NCBI GenBank assembly: GCA_033296885.1
Contig: MU863937.1
Coordinates: 151,145 to 215,144, forward strand
Length of the DNA stretch: 64,000 bases
Direction of reading: 5' to 3'
From: Triangularia verruculosa
Lineage: Eukaryota > Ascomycota > Sordariomycetes > Sordariales > Podosporaceae
Shown here: positions 35,344-46,153 of the stretch, in pieces
Position numbering within the stretch: position 1 is the stretch's first letter
Layout: each line of letters begins with the position of its first letter
Translations under genes and position numbers: made by a program
The notes under the pieces: model-generated
What the model saw: the letters and a program-made list of their open reading frames with translations, nothing else
Told to the model about the DNA's origin: nothing
Database searches by the model: none

Positions 35344-36019
35344 CGCTGGGATGTCTTTTTCCGGCAAATCTCTTGCCACACCTGTGCCGTGATGGCGGGG
35401 TTGCTTCTGGAGTTTCTTCAAGGTTCCGCCGCTAAAGCGTCTGGCGAAGGAAGCAGAAGCTTGTTCGTCAATGCCACGTTGAGCGGGTGCCAAGGACGGG
35501 CCGGGAGCTGTAAGTGCTGTGCGGTGCTGTCTGAGATGCAGACCCTTGAGGTTGTGTGTTGGGCGGACGACGGTCCCGAGTGAACGATGCATTGCTTCAC
35601 CTCCACTTCCCAAACAATGAACCCGCTCATCGGAGGACTCGGTGTTATCGCTTCTACCGTAAGCTGGTGCCACTGCCCGTCAAAACTGTGCCAAGGTGCC
35701 AACAGGGTGTCAACCAACCGGGGAGACGCAGAATTGTTGAACCAACCACAGGCGGCGCCATCGCTGTAGATTTGGTGGGGCCCCGGTTTTTAGAAACCAC
35801 TCCCCGGGCAGAGTCGGTCCAGCCCGCAGGAAATCGGCCCACTTTGGGCCTCCCACCCCCGTTCCGACACTTTTCAAGAAATCATTTTTCAGTTGACGGC
35901 TCCCCATCTGATCTTGTTTCTGGCGGTTGCGGACGGACTCATCGCGTGTGTCACTTTTAGATCTTCCCTCCTGCTTCTGTCGTCAACAGACAGACAGACC
36001 GACACACCCAATCGCCAAC
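35344..36019. other. Divergent NGI1/CBR1 promoter region
   Basis: 676 bp between start codons. Part of it is open in frame with NGI1 back to an ATG at 35592, the alternative start. No other feature was recognised. Confidence 0.5.
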
Positions 36020-37124
36020 ATGTCCGACTCCCTGCTTGCGAAGAAGTATGTCGACGGGATATACATCCCGGCCGGCCTCATCGTGCTCGGCACCGCCATT
36101 TTGAAGCGCGAGTTCCTGCACTACGCCGTGCTCGTCGCCATTGCCCTCGGCGCCATCAAGTTCATTCGGACCCGTATGTCGCGTTGGAATGGTCAGGCAG
36201 TTCACAGGAGCCCTAGCTAATACCAATTACAGAGCCCCAGAAGGTTCTCAAGCCAGATGCCTTCCAGGAGTTCGAGCTCAAGGAGAAGACCATTATCTCC
36301 CACAATGTCGCCATGTAAGCCAGCCAATGCGCGCCGACGACGACATAGTTCACGAACTAACTAGACTCCTCCAGCTACCGCTTCGGCCTCCCCAGCCCTA
36401 CCGACATCCTCGGCCTCCCCATCGGCCAGCACATCTCGATCGGCGCCCACCTTCCCCAGCCCGATGGCACCAACAAGGAAATTGTCCGCTCCTACACCCC
36501 CGTGTCTGGCGACCACCAGCCCGGCTACTTTGATCTCCTCATCAAGTCCTACCCCACAGGAAACATCTCCAAGCACATGGCTGGTCTCGTTGTTGGTCAG
36601 ACCATCCGCGTCAAGGGTCCCAAGGGTGCTTTCGTCTACACTCCCAACATGGTTCGTCACTTCGGCATGATTGCCGGTGGTACTGGTATCACCCCCATGC
36701 TCCAGGTCATCCGCGCCATCGTCCGCGGCCGCAAGGCTGGTGACACCACCCAGGTCGATCTCATCTTTGCCAACGTCACCAAGGAGGATATCCTGCTCAA
36801 GGAGGACCTCGATTCGCTCACCAAGGAGGACAAGGGCATTCGCGTGCACTACGTTTTGGACAAGCCCCCTGCGGGCTGGCAGGGTGGTGTTGGCTATGTT
36901 ACCGACGACATGATCACCGTGGGTCTTCCGTCTTCTGCGATATTGCGAGAGCGCGTACTAATCAAGGTGAATAGAAATGGCTCCCCAAGCCCGCCGACGA
37001 CGTCAAGATCCTCCTCTGCGGCCCCCCACCCATGGTCAGCGGCCTCAAGAAGACTGCCGAAGCTCTTGGCTTCAAGAAGGCCAGACCTGTCAGCAAGCTC
37101 GAGGATCAGGTGTTTGCTTTCTAA
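36020..37124 (+). CDS. cbr1: NADH-cytochrome b5 reductase 1
   Basis: FAD enzyme that passes electrons from NADH to cytochrome b5 for sterol and fatty-acid desaturation and related reactions, anchored in the ER or outer mitochondrial membrane. Exons 36020-36173, 36233-36314, 36375-36918 and 36975-37124 encode 309 aa, the normal length. A membrane anchor spans residues about 14-50 (GIYIPAGLIVLGTAILKREF). The FAD-binding motif RSYTPVS lies near residue 117, and LIKSYPTGNISKHM near 137. The NADH-binding GGTGITPM lies near 179 and CGPPPM near 274, and the protein ends QVFAF. Each intron is GT-AG and each junction restores family sequence (VAI-YRFGLPSP; DMIT-KWLPKPADD). Identification is firm. Confidence 0.96.
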
Positions 37125-37893
37125 GCTGTCCAAGGGTGTCGGTGTTAAAAAGGTGAAAAGTCGTGTACGAACAAGAGGCGGGGCCGCGGCTGTAATGGTA
37201 ACTTTGTTATGTTTCGTGTTACCATCGGCGTCCCGAGTTAGGGGCAACCCTGGCTTTAATACGTTCTAATTATCGCAATGATAGATATAATGACATGCAT
37301 GGCCTGTTTTGTATACAAATAGATTAGAAAATGATCTTTTGGACGTTGGACAGCATGAGGGATGTTATGAGGTTTCTTGTGAAGATGAAGAATCTGTTAC
37401 CCCTTTTTATGGCTGGCTAGCAATTGTTTGTTTACATTCTGCCATTTCAGGACTTTCTGATCGCGTTCTCGACATGGCTTCCTATACTTGGATTTATGCA
37501 TACATTTGATCTCTTTATTTATCCATGAATTATTGATTCAATTTGGTAGAGCGAGGAGATCCTTTCTCTCGGTCTTTGATGCTATCTAATTGAGCAGGGA
37601 AGCCTTTCATCCTGTCCCAACATAATGATAATGTACATATATCGTACAAGTCCCCTCTCAAATCTTGGAGATTGCCTTGTATGCCCTTGTCCGGTTACCC
37701 AATCCACTCCGATGCCTGATCCCATACCCAATGCCCATAATATACAGCCGGATGAGCTCTTTAGAACCCATCAATGCCCAAACCAACCAAAGCCCATAAC
37801 CGTACCCATGCCCAATACCAGAACAGAAAGAAATCCTAATCCTGACCCACTAATATACAAAGTCTTCTATCAATACAGACAACCAGTCCCTCT
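37125..37893. other. Convergent 3' flanks of CBR1 and the Zn2Cys6 gene
   Basis: 769 bp, partly AT-rich. A tRNA-like D-arm string (TTGGTAGAGC near 37543) has no matching T-arm. No gene was seen. Confidence 0.5.
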
Positions 37894-40800
37894 CTATCTA
37901 GGAGCATCCCACATCCCAGTGAAATCATTCATCGACCACATATTACCGCTGTTATTATCGGGCCCCCCATTGTTGTTGTTGTTGTCGTTGTTACTGTCGT
38001 TGTTGTTGTCACCACTCCCATCATTATACAGCAACGAGTAAAAAGTATCCGTAGGATCCATCATCCCCCAATCACCATCGTCACCCAGACCCTGCAGGTC
38101 ATCAAAGATATCCATCGGGTTCCCCTCTCCTCCTCCCTCCCCCTCCCCCGCCTTCTCCTTGTCGCCATCTTGACCTTGGCTCTGTCCCTGACTTGCCTCG
38201 GCAACGGTTGTACCACCCACATTCCCAGGCGAGAAATGCAACAGCGCATCGTCTCCCCTCCTGTCCCTGCTCCCAGTAGCGCTGCCCATCCCCATCGCCT
38301 CAAAGTCAGCCCCCAATATCCCGCTGTGCATCCCCAATCGAAACGGCAGTTCCTGCGGACCTATTCCCGCTTCCCTCTGCCCCCGAAACCCAAACATCAT
38401 CACCCTTTCTGCCCTCTCTTGCGCCGCTCGGGGGTCAGTGCCCCTTGCATATGGGCTTTGACAAGGGTGAAAGGCATCGACAAATTGTCTTGGCTGTTGC
38501 TGCTCCCCCTGCCGCGACGTCGTAGTGGTAGCTGTACCACGGGGCTGCTCACTGAAGATTTGTATCGCGCACCCAGCCAACATGCCAGACGACAACCCAT
38601 CCGATGTCCCTGCTCCCGGGTGAATTCCCGCAAACACAGGAGGCCCTCCCTTCGCCCCCGGGAAGCCGCTGGCAAAAACACCCGGGACCATCATTCGCGG
38701 TCCGCTATTGGGGCCCGGGAAGGGGACAGGCAACCGGGTTTGTTTGTGACTAGAAGTTCTTGCCACGATGGGGATGCCATGATGACAAGGGTGGCTTTCG
38801 GGGGAGGAGAGGGAGCTGGATAGAGGGAAGGGAAGGGAGATGCCAGACCGGGAGATGTCCACCAGGATTTGGTTGAGGTACGCGCGGGTGATGTAGTGGA
38901 TCTTGGAGACTGACTCCATTGATTTGAGCAGAAATTCGAGATTGGCGTGGACCGAGGTCATGAATGATGCGGAAGAGGTTGTTGGGGAGGTAGGTGACTG
39001 GGATTGGTGGTCTTTGGCAACGGCGATGTACACCGACGTAGCACAGTACAGTGACAGCGCCATCAGCGGGGACTTGTACTCTGTCTTCATGTTGTGGGAC
39101 AGTTTAAGAATATTCACAATCTCACCGGCCGCCATGAGGGCTCTGGTCCGACTGTCTTGCTTGACCGAAGCGGGAAGCTTGTCGATTTTCTCTGCCTTTT
39201 CGTACGAGGTGTTGTGTAGACAAATGATGGCCGCGTGCAGGTTCATGTTGGTCTGCACGGCTACCGAATTGGTGATGTTCCTCGGAAGACGGAGGCGGTC
39301 GGGGAGGAACATGAAGGCGCTGGACAGCAAGGTATCCAGCTCACGGTGGCGCTGCCAGAAGGGACCAGATTCAAAATCGTCAGGCCGGTCGCTGGGCATC
39401 GGGCAGTGGGCGTGCTTCATGATCTGGTTGAAGATGTGACAGATGACGACGTTTCCGCCGTAGGTGGAGTAATTGAAACCATCGAAGAGAGACTGAAGGG
39501 CGGTGGACTTCTCTTCCTGGCCTTTCGCGAAGGCATCTTCAGAGGCCGGAAGGTGGGTGGTGACCTCGGTGGTGTCAATCAGTGTAGGCCAGCCGGTCGA
39601 GATGCCTGCGTAACTATCGATGCAGAATGCGCCCCAGAACACCCGGCGACGTTCTTCCAATTCCACCCAACCTTTTGGGGGAGGAATCATAGGGGCAATG
39701 GGATGTTCTTCGTCGATGGCAGTGTTGTCAAGACGGTGAAGCCCCATCATGCCGACTATCCTCACGCATCGCGCAGCGCTCAGAGCTGCCCTTGTGAAAA
39801 GCATCCTTCTCGCCTCGTCGGCGGCGATCAGAGCCCATGCTTGAGCATGAGACACCGAGATGAAATGCTCACCACTCCCCTGTTGTGTGTTAGTCCCATT
39901 CGCTTCTTTTTTAGAACTCGCATAGAAACTATGACTGACCTTGAGTTCATCTGCCTCGAGGTATTGTCGGGCCCGACGATACAAAGCTTCGTGGTAGCAT
40001 CCATACTTGGGGTGGCCATTCGAGGCCATGGTCCAGATGGCATACTGAAGACACATGGGAGGACGCATGTGAGGTGGGCGGTGAAAAGAAGCTAGATACT
40101 TGTCCTTGTGGATAATCGGCAGAAACGAGTAGTGGATTGAGAAGAATGAGTCATGCCTATCTCTATCAGTACATAGGTATCTCCTTCCAACCAGCCTACA
40201 CCCCCGTACTTACAAGTCCTCGATCATCTGAAATGGAGGCAAGCTCTCAAATTGACCAAGGCCAAACAAATCCCATGACGGGGGGCTGTCTGCTGTGGCC
40301 GAAAAGCCTTCTGTGGCAGCTGGTTGCGAAAACCATGATGATGGATCTTGGAAGGAAGGATCTGAAAATAAGTCGTCGAGATTGATATGGGAAGAATCCG
40401 CCTCTAGACCAGCTGGAGACGGTTCCTGAGATGGACCGAGTGATGGTGGTTGTGATGGTCCTTGCGATGTAGAAGAAGCACTGGTTCTAGCTTCCCCGCT
40501 GGCTCGTCGCTTGCTGACATTCTTCAACAAGCCTTCGACTTGAGCTATGAACAGTCAATTTGTGGCCACAACATGAAAGAGAGTACAAGTGAACAGCCTT
40601 ACCAAGCCTTTCTTCTAGTTCCCGCACATTCCGTCGCTTAAACGCTGGTTTCCTCCGAGATTCCGGATAGTGGCACTCGCCACTAGACCGAGCACACCTG
40701 GTGCAAATCGGCTTCCTACGATCACCTGTGACTGAGTAAGCAATTGGCCATATAAATGGCTTATATGGCGTGGAGGGTGGCCTTACACTTCAACTTTCTC

Positions 40801-40919
40801 GTACGACAACTTACACAAGCCAACGGCTCGTAACCTGCTCCGGCCCCGCTGCCACTAGGAGTAGTTGTTGGCTCCGATGGTCCATCAGGGGATGATGTTG
40901 ACGGCGTCAAGGTTGACAT
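37894..40919 (-). CDS. Zn2Cys6 transcription factor with fungal regulatory (MHR) domain
   Basis: Predicted nuclear regulator of unknown target. Exons 40919-40787, 40725-40603, 40544-40214, 40156-39940 and 39879-37894 encode 929 aa. The zinc cluster is complete: Cys35, 38, 45, 52, 55 and 62 in spacing C-x2-C-x6-C-x6-C-x2-C-x6-C, with the Cys45 codon split by intron 1. A short linker/coiled segment follows (NVRELEERLAQVEGLLKN), then an acidic stretch (INLDDLFSDPSFQD). The MHR domain spans about 240-650, with HDSFFSIHYSFLPIIHKDKY, FISVSHAQAWALIAADEARR, VGMMGLHRLD and RRRVFWGAFCIDSYAGISTG. The C-terminus is Gly/Gln/Asn-rich and ends near DNNNNNGGPDNN. The 60-nt intron 39880-39939 is in frame and stop-free. 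The regulatory domain recalls plant-biomass regulators (XlnR-like factors and cutinase factor beta), but I cannot assign an ortholog. An upstream exon before ATG 40919 is possible. Confidence 0.9.
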
Positions 40920-41845
40920 AGTACCACCGACTCCGAATGCAACTACAACAAGAGAAGATACAATAGACGAATACAATACACAAACCGGACTGGACGGGAG
41001 TGCGATGCCCGGGGGCCGAGCACTTCGGAGAGCATTTTATTGTTTTCAACGTACCCATCAGTAACAACCCTTCAACGTCACGGAGTAGGCTCCGCGCGGA
41101 TTGCGTCCCACCTCAGCTGGGCAACTATTCGTCAGCATGGGAGCCTCAACCATGATGCCTGAATGTCAGAGGCTGTCGCGCGGCTTGCGCCGTAGCACCG
41201 TTTATGGCAGTTGGTGCTGGTCAGGGATTTCGGACTCTTTGCCAAGGGTGCGGACAGTTTTTGGTCCGACATCCGAAGGGTCGCTTAGTTAAGCTGGTAC
41301 CTGCAATTTGTGGCATCTTTGTGGGGGATTGTCAACTCGCTACCTGAAACAGGTTAACAAACCATCATCCACAGAGCTGCCTGGGCCATCGGATTCTGTC
41401 GCGTTCTCTTTTGGTGTCGGGAAGGCCCGGCCTTGGACCTCCTTCGCGAATGAAGGCCACGCCGTGATGAGTCATGCCTTCCCATTGCAGCGCATATGGG
41501 AGATTATACCACGCAAAGTTCCTATAAATTTCCGCTAAAGAGACGTCACGATGGTCATGAATTCTGCCTGTGACTCAACCTGACATTGCGAGGCAGGCGC
41601 GCGTGTGCAGCGACAAGAGATTGGGACTTGCGTCACCACCGTTACGAGGTGATCTATCAGGTCAATCCCTCACGCGGATCGCCCTCGCATATTTTGTGGC
41701 TGCCGCACTGATGCCCTGTATCTGCTGCCAAGAGATATATGGTTTCCTATGCCTGTGGATCGGCAATAAAAGCCACCAAGGGCTTTTGTTTATGTTTACC
41801 CCTTTTTGTCTAGCCAGCCCCTATCTCGCCGCGCGGCCGCCAGAA
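40920..41845. other. Intergenic between the Zn2Cys6 gene and the oxygenase gene
   Basis: 926 bp. Holds the transcription-factor promoter and the 3' flank of the prolyl-hydroxylase-like gene. No gene was recognised. Confidence 0.5.
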
Positions 41846-42841
41846 TCAGTCAATCCTCCCATAACTCCAAATGTTCAGTCCAATCTTGATGCCCTTTTTG
41901 ACCGGCAGTCCAGCATGCCAGGTCTCGTTGTACCCTCTTCCCGTTCCATCAGACTTGAAGTTCTCCCAATAAACAGCATTCCCGGGAATGACTTTGAACA
42001 CCACTCCCTTCCTAACTTCCGCCGTCTTGACGTCCTCGCTAACAACCTCGTCGCCGCACTCGATGAACTTGCACCACTTCTTCCTGTCACCTCTCAGCTC
42101 CAGTCTCGGGAACTCTGTCCCACCCCCTTCCAACTCCTCACCGTCAACCCACACCATAAAGCTGCTCACCCTACCCCACCCACCTCTCCCTGAGCTCCAG
42201 TCAAAGTGATGACTGTAGTGTCCTCCGGGATTATATTTCTGCACCCTTAATCTTTCAATCCTATCTATTCGTCAGTTCTCATCCGCAGCCAGCTCTCAAA
42301 TCCAAGTGAAGAACTCACCAAACCTCCTCTCTCCATCCTTGCACCGCCCTTGCTCTCCTCTCGATACATCTCACCTCCTCTGTCCTCGGCACAAGCGCAA
42401 CTTCGGAATCCCTCACCTTGGTGTTCCTATCGCTCGTCTTGCCACCATTATGTGTGATGGTCGACGGCATGTAAATTTTCTCGCTTTTTTTTTTTCGTTA
42501 GCTTCTGCATCCCATCTTTACTCCGTTCAAGAAAGAGCGCACCTGACATCGAGCAAGTGCTCCCTCTCCTTCGCCGAAACAAAATCCTCAAAATACACCA
42601 CCAACGGCTCCCTCGAAAACACATGCATTCTATACCCATCCTCCTCACACTCTAGCGTTGCGTCAGTCCCATTTTCCAGCGCCAGAAACTCCGGCCTCAG
42701 CTGTGGCCGGGGAATCCGAGCCATCGGCTTTGTTGAGTTGCAGTTACATGACGGGCATAGCACGCCAGACAAGAAGCTGAAGATCTCCGAGGAGAAGACG
42801 AAGAGGAGAGGGAGAGTTGCTATGACGAAAATCCGGAACAT
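41846..42841 (-). CDS. Prolyl 4-hydroxylase-like 2-oxoglutarate/Fe(II) oxygenase
   Basis: Predicted Fe(II)/2-oxoglutarate dioxygenase of the prolyl 4-hydroxylase alpha-subunit type; its real substrate is unknown. Exons 42841-42543, 42483-42319 and 42260-41846 encode 292 aa. A hydrophobic N-terminal anchor (FRIFVIATLPLLFVF, then SFLSGVLC) suggests a signal-anchor with the enzyme in the ER/secretory lumen. The core runs VYFEDFVSAKEREHLLDV, SEKIYMPSTITHNGGK, then the iron motif His173-x-Asp175 in HYSHHFDW. The distal His270 lies in TWHAGLPV, and Lys280 (GIKIGLNIW) should bind 2-oxoglutarate. All catalytic residues are present. Intron 1 ends in an A-run before AG instead of pyrimidines. The gene is probably active, with housekeeping or wall-protein roles possible. 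Confidence 0.88.
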
Positions 42842-44347
42842 TTTCTCTCTGTTTCGTCAACAGAACATTGATGCGAGATGAACGTGCAAGTCGCGTGTGA
42901 ATCAATATCCCCGGTAAGAAGTGGGGATAGCCGTTGAGAAAAAACGGTTTCGCGAACCGAGCTGTTGGGAAAAGAAAGAATAAAGAGGAAATGGGTGAGA
43001 ATGAGGCCAAGGAACAGATGAAAAAGAGGACACAATTGTTTGCCAAGGTTTCAACTAGATAGAATTCGGTCGTCGCTTCCAATGCGGTTAGATGTCTGGG
43101 TCCGAATGACGGACTCACGAGCAGGTTGGAAGGATTAAAAGGGTTAGGGTTTATCGCTGCTGAGAAGGATTGCCAAGAAGCCCTCGATTCTGGACCCAAA
43201 TTTGTGGTGTCTTGTCAAAAAGGGGCGAACTGGAGGGTGACTTTTCAGTATACCTCAATGGGTTGCTGCATCATGTCTATGAACACATTCAAACCGCGAA
43301 GGAGATAGGACTTTGAAAGAGTTTGATATATAATCCGATTGTTTCTTCTCCCTTTCTTTTAGTAGCAAGTAGCGGCAGCCAACATCACCAGGCATATCCA
43401 TCCCTCCCGGCCCGCCATCTGTACCTAAAGGTCATAAATACAGATATCAACCACATCAGATCATTATGCAATCTTTGACTGGCACAACGGCCGATTTTTC
43501 AAAACTTCCAGGTTGTTGAGCTGTACTTGTCACATATGATGGTAACATTACCATCAGAAATCCGTACCATGTAAATAACAAACTCCGCGCTGCGATACCT
43601 ACATTGGAACTTTTCAACAAGTTCTATCCAATTATATCCACACTCATCAGGCAGACCTTCGTGTGTATTTACAGTCTGTTAATATCCGCCCACTATCCTG
43701 CGACATCTGCTGATTGCATCCTTTGAGCCTACCTTGGTACCTATCCAGGATTCATGAGGCATGCCTGACATTCGGATTATCTATCTTTTGTTTTCAGCAA
43801 GCTGCCTTGGTCCTTTTCCCAAGTGGTGAGAGCGTTCCTTCCATTACCAAAACCATAATGCCACCTGCTCAGAATTTCATTTTATTTCTAACATTTTGCT
43901 AAAATTCTGGCCCAGATAATTTCGTCGTTGAAACCAAGCACCTTCCTCAGCTGATAGTAATGTATAATAAGGGATAGGTATCGTCAGAACATTTTCTCTG
44001 ATATTTATCGGACGAAGACGAAGATGGCGTCCCATCCAATTCCAGGGCCTTCCGCCCTAATTACCGGTACCTATCTCAAGACTCGAGGAGAATGATTTCC
44101 CCCCTGGGCTCTCAATTCCTTTCTCGCAGTGGTTCGACTTCCTTGTCAGCCAATTCAACTTCTCACGGCTCTCGAGCCTCATCATGCACATCTAGTACAA
44201 ATCCTCTCCGAGAGTTATCTCATGTTACCGAACCAAGCGCACAACCTCGAACCCCAAATTTAGAAGAAACACTCGTTCACTTCGCACTTCACTTTCTCCC
44301 AACATACAAAACAAAGCGCGAGGATACACCACACCCTAACTACCTTA
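42842..44347. other. 1.5-kb intergenic region, AT-richer
   Basis: No convincing gene. A plus-strand open frame at 44092-44640 overlaps the following ORF in another frame and resembles no family. Base composition drops in GC around 43400-44000. Confidence 0.5.
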
Positions 44348-45640
44348 ATGATGCCCGAACTCGACCCCGACATACCTATAAACTCCATCGAAAACCCACG
44401 GGGTCCTGTACCCTTCAAGGTGGAACCAAGTCCGTTCAATCAGGCTCAAGAGCTCATGAAGACAGACGAGTTCATAAGCATCACCGAGTCCTCACCAATG
44501 ACGCAGTTCCTAGCCACGAACGCCAATCCCATCCAAGAAGCAACCTCCCAAACCACCCCCATGGCGAAGCAGCCCACATCAGCCGCTCCTTCCACATCAG
44601 CAGCTTCGACCTCGACCCCACAGAGCGACCGCTCCTCTAAAAGAGCGCGCCTCAAAGTCCTCAAAAAAGCACACCACTCTGTGCGGCTGATCGTAGATCA
44701 CATTGAAACCCACTACCGTCCCACCTCCACCAACCCTACCCCCCCTGCCCTTCCGCACTGGTTGGACCTCCGCGAAACAGCCAAACAGCTCGATCGCGTG
44801 GTCACCATAACCACCCGCCCCGCCCATCACCGCACATGGATTCAAGTGCGCGATGCAGCCGGCCTCATCAAAGAGGGGAAGTCCACCCACCAAACCTGGG
44901 GCGATGCCTACCGCGCCAGCGGCGTCATGCCGTACCTGCCCTTTCGATCTGACCTGTTCGCCGTCGAGATCCTCAACAAGTCTGGCAGAGGATTCCCAAA
45001 AGCGCTGAAGCAGCTGGTGACACATCCGCAGGTGGGACTGGGGTTCATTCTGGATCACGAATACACGGAACCGGCGCGATCAGAAACAGGAGAAGAATGG
45101 GACGAGGTGCCTGACTTTTGGAAAGGGGCAAGGCTATTCGAAGACGGGTGGAGGGCGAGATACATGAAGCCGTACAGGCCGATCAAGCGTGGGGACCTGA
45201 TTGGGGATGATTTGACGGACTTGGTCAGGAGTGTGGTTTGTGAGCGGGGACACGGGGAGCTTGATCAAGAAGAGGAACAAGAGCCGGCAAGACTCAATGC
45301 CGAGTGTGGGAGGCAGGAGAAAAGACTGAGAGATAAGATGAACTGGGAGAGAAAGCAGCAAAAGGAAAAGCGTGAAGTGCAGAGCACACTGATTGAGGAC
45401 GTGATGGGATTGCTGAACGAACCTCGCGGCACCGAAGTCCGAAATCAGCAGACACCATTGCGCCCCCAGCAGCCAGCGAATGAGGGGGTGAACTGTGCGC
45501 CGATGTTGATGGAAATGATGAAGAAGGCGCTCAAGGAAGTATTATCTGAGATGGAGCAACCTGTTACTATGGGAAAGAGGCGCCTGGACAACAGCGATGA
45601 CAGCGATGATGCTCTGGCCGCGACAGCAGCGAAGAAGTAG
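44348..45640 (+). CDS. Orphan protein, 430 codons up to an in-frame TAG
   Basis: Not recognised. It begins MMPELDPDIPINSIENPRGP. Residues 1-95 are Ser/Thr/Pro-rich. A basic patch (SSKRARLKVLKKAHHSVRLI) comes next. A likely folded domain follows (about 125-290), with LPHWLDLRETAKQLDRVVTI, WIQVRDAAGLIKEGKST, SGVMPYLPFRSDLFAVEILN and LVTHPQVGLGFILDHEY. Residues 300-420 are charged and helical. The frame ends at TAG 45638-45640 just after a Lys/Arg-Asp/Ser stretch (GKRRLDNSDDSDD). The same frame then stays open for another 170 codons of coiled-coil-like sequence, so the gene may be longer, disabled, or contain an unrecognised intron. A decayed 21-bp repeat array lies just downstream, which suggests an unstable accessory locus. 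Confidence 0.6.
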   Translation: MMPELDPDIPINSIENPRGPVPFKVEPSPFNQAQELMKTDEFISITESSPMTQFLATNANPIQEATSQTTPMAKQPTSAAPSTSAASTSTPQSDRSSKRARLKVLKKAHHSVRLIVDHIETHYRPTSTNPTPPALPHWLDLRETAKQLDRVVTITTRPAHHRTWIQVRDAAGLIKEGKSTHQTWGDAYRASGVMPYLPFRSDLFAVEILNKSGRGFPKALKQLVTHPQVGLGFILDHEYTEPARSETGEEWDEVPDFWKGARLFEDGWRARYMKPYRPIKRGDLIGDDLTDLVRSVVCERGHGELDQEEEQEPARLNAECGRQEKRLRDKMNWERKQQKEKREVQSTLIEDVMGLLNEPRGTEVRNQQTPLRPQQPANEGVNCAPMLMEMMKKALKEVLSEMEQPVTMGKRRLDNSDDSDDALAATAAKK

Positions 45641-46153
45641 AGGACTATTGACCGAGGCAGCATTGCCGAACAGAACGAGCAGCCGGTACCTCTACCCAAT
45701 TCTAAGACTCGCATTTGGGAGTCGCCTGAGAGTGTCTCAACCGTCGGTAGCAAGAAGAAGAGCAAAGAGAAGGAGAAGGAGAAGGAGAAGAAACTGAAAG
45801 AGCTGATCAACAAACATAACGTGGTTGTGAATCAGGCCATCAAACTGGAGGCGGATAATGGGGCGCTGCGGAGTCAGGTGAAAGAGCTTACGGTGAAGTA
45901 CGAGGCCATGGCAGAGTGGCAAAGGGTGATGGAAGAGAGGCAAAAGGCAATGGCAGAGGGATATGGAGCGACGGTGGCCAAGACTGCCAATCTTCAGGAG
46001 AAGAATAAGAACCTTCGCAATCGTCTCGAGGCGTGCTTCCACCGGCTGGAGCTAGTGGAGAAGGGCTATCATCACCGACCCGCTCAGCCTGCTCAAGCGC
46101 AACCGAGAAAGTCGTCCCAGACTGGACAACAGGCACAGGCAAGGTGGCAGTAG
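45641..46153 (+). pseudogene. In-frame continuation (170 codons) beyond the TAG
   Basis: Directly continues the frame of the orphan ORF after TAG. It reads RTIDRGSIAEQNEQPVPLPN, a Lys/Glu run (KEKEKEKEKKLKELINK), then heptad-like helix (LEADNGALRSQVKELTVKYE; MEERQKAMAEGYGATVAKT; LQEKNKNLRNRLEACFHRLE) and a Gln/Ala tail to TAG at 46153. The first ATG in it is at about 45908, inside the helix, so a separate gene is unlikely. It is best explained as the C-terminal coiled coil of the same protein, separated by a nonsense change, by a stop that is read through, or by an intron I could not place with confidence. Confidence 0.5.

Noticed and set aside
37530..37610. Possible tRNA (TTGGTAGAGC D-arm-like string)
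   Set aside because: No B box and no pairing acceptor or T stem.
39235..40095. 286-codon plus-strand frame
   Set aside because: Antisense to the Zn2Cys6 gene; no independent support.
44092..44640. 182-codon plus-strand frame
   Set aside because: Overlaps the orphan ORF in another frame and has low-complexity, leader-like content.
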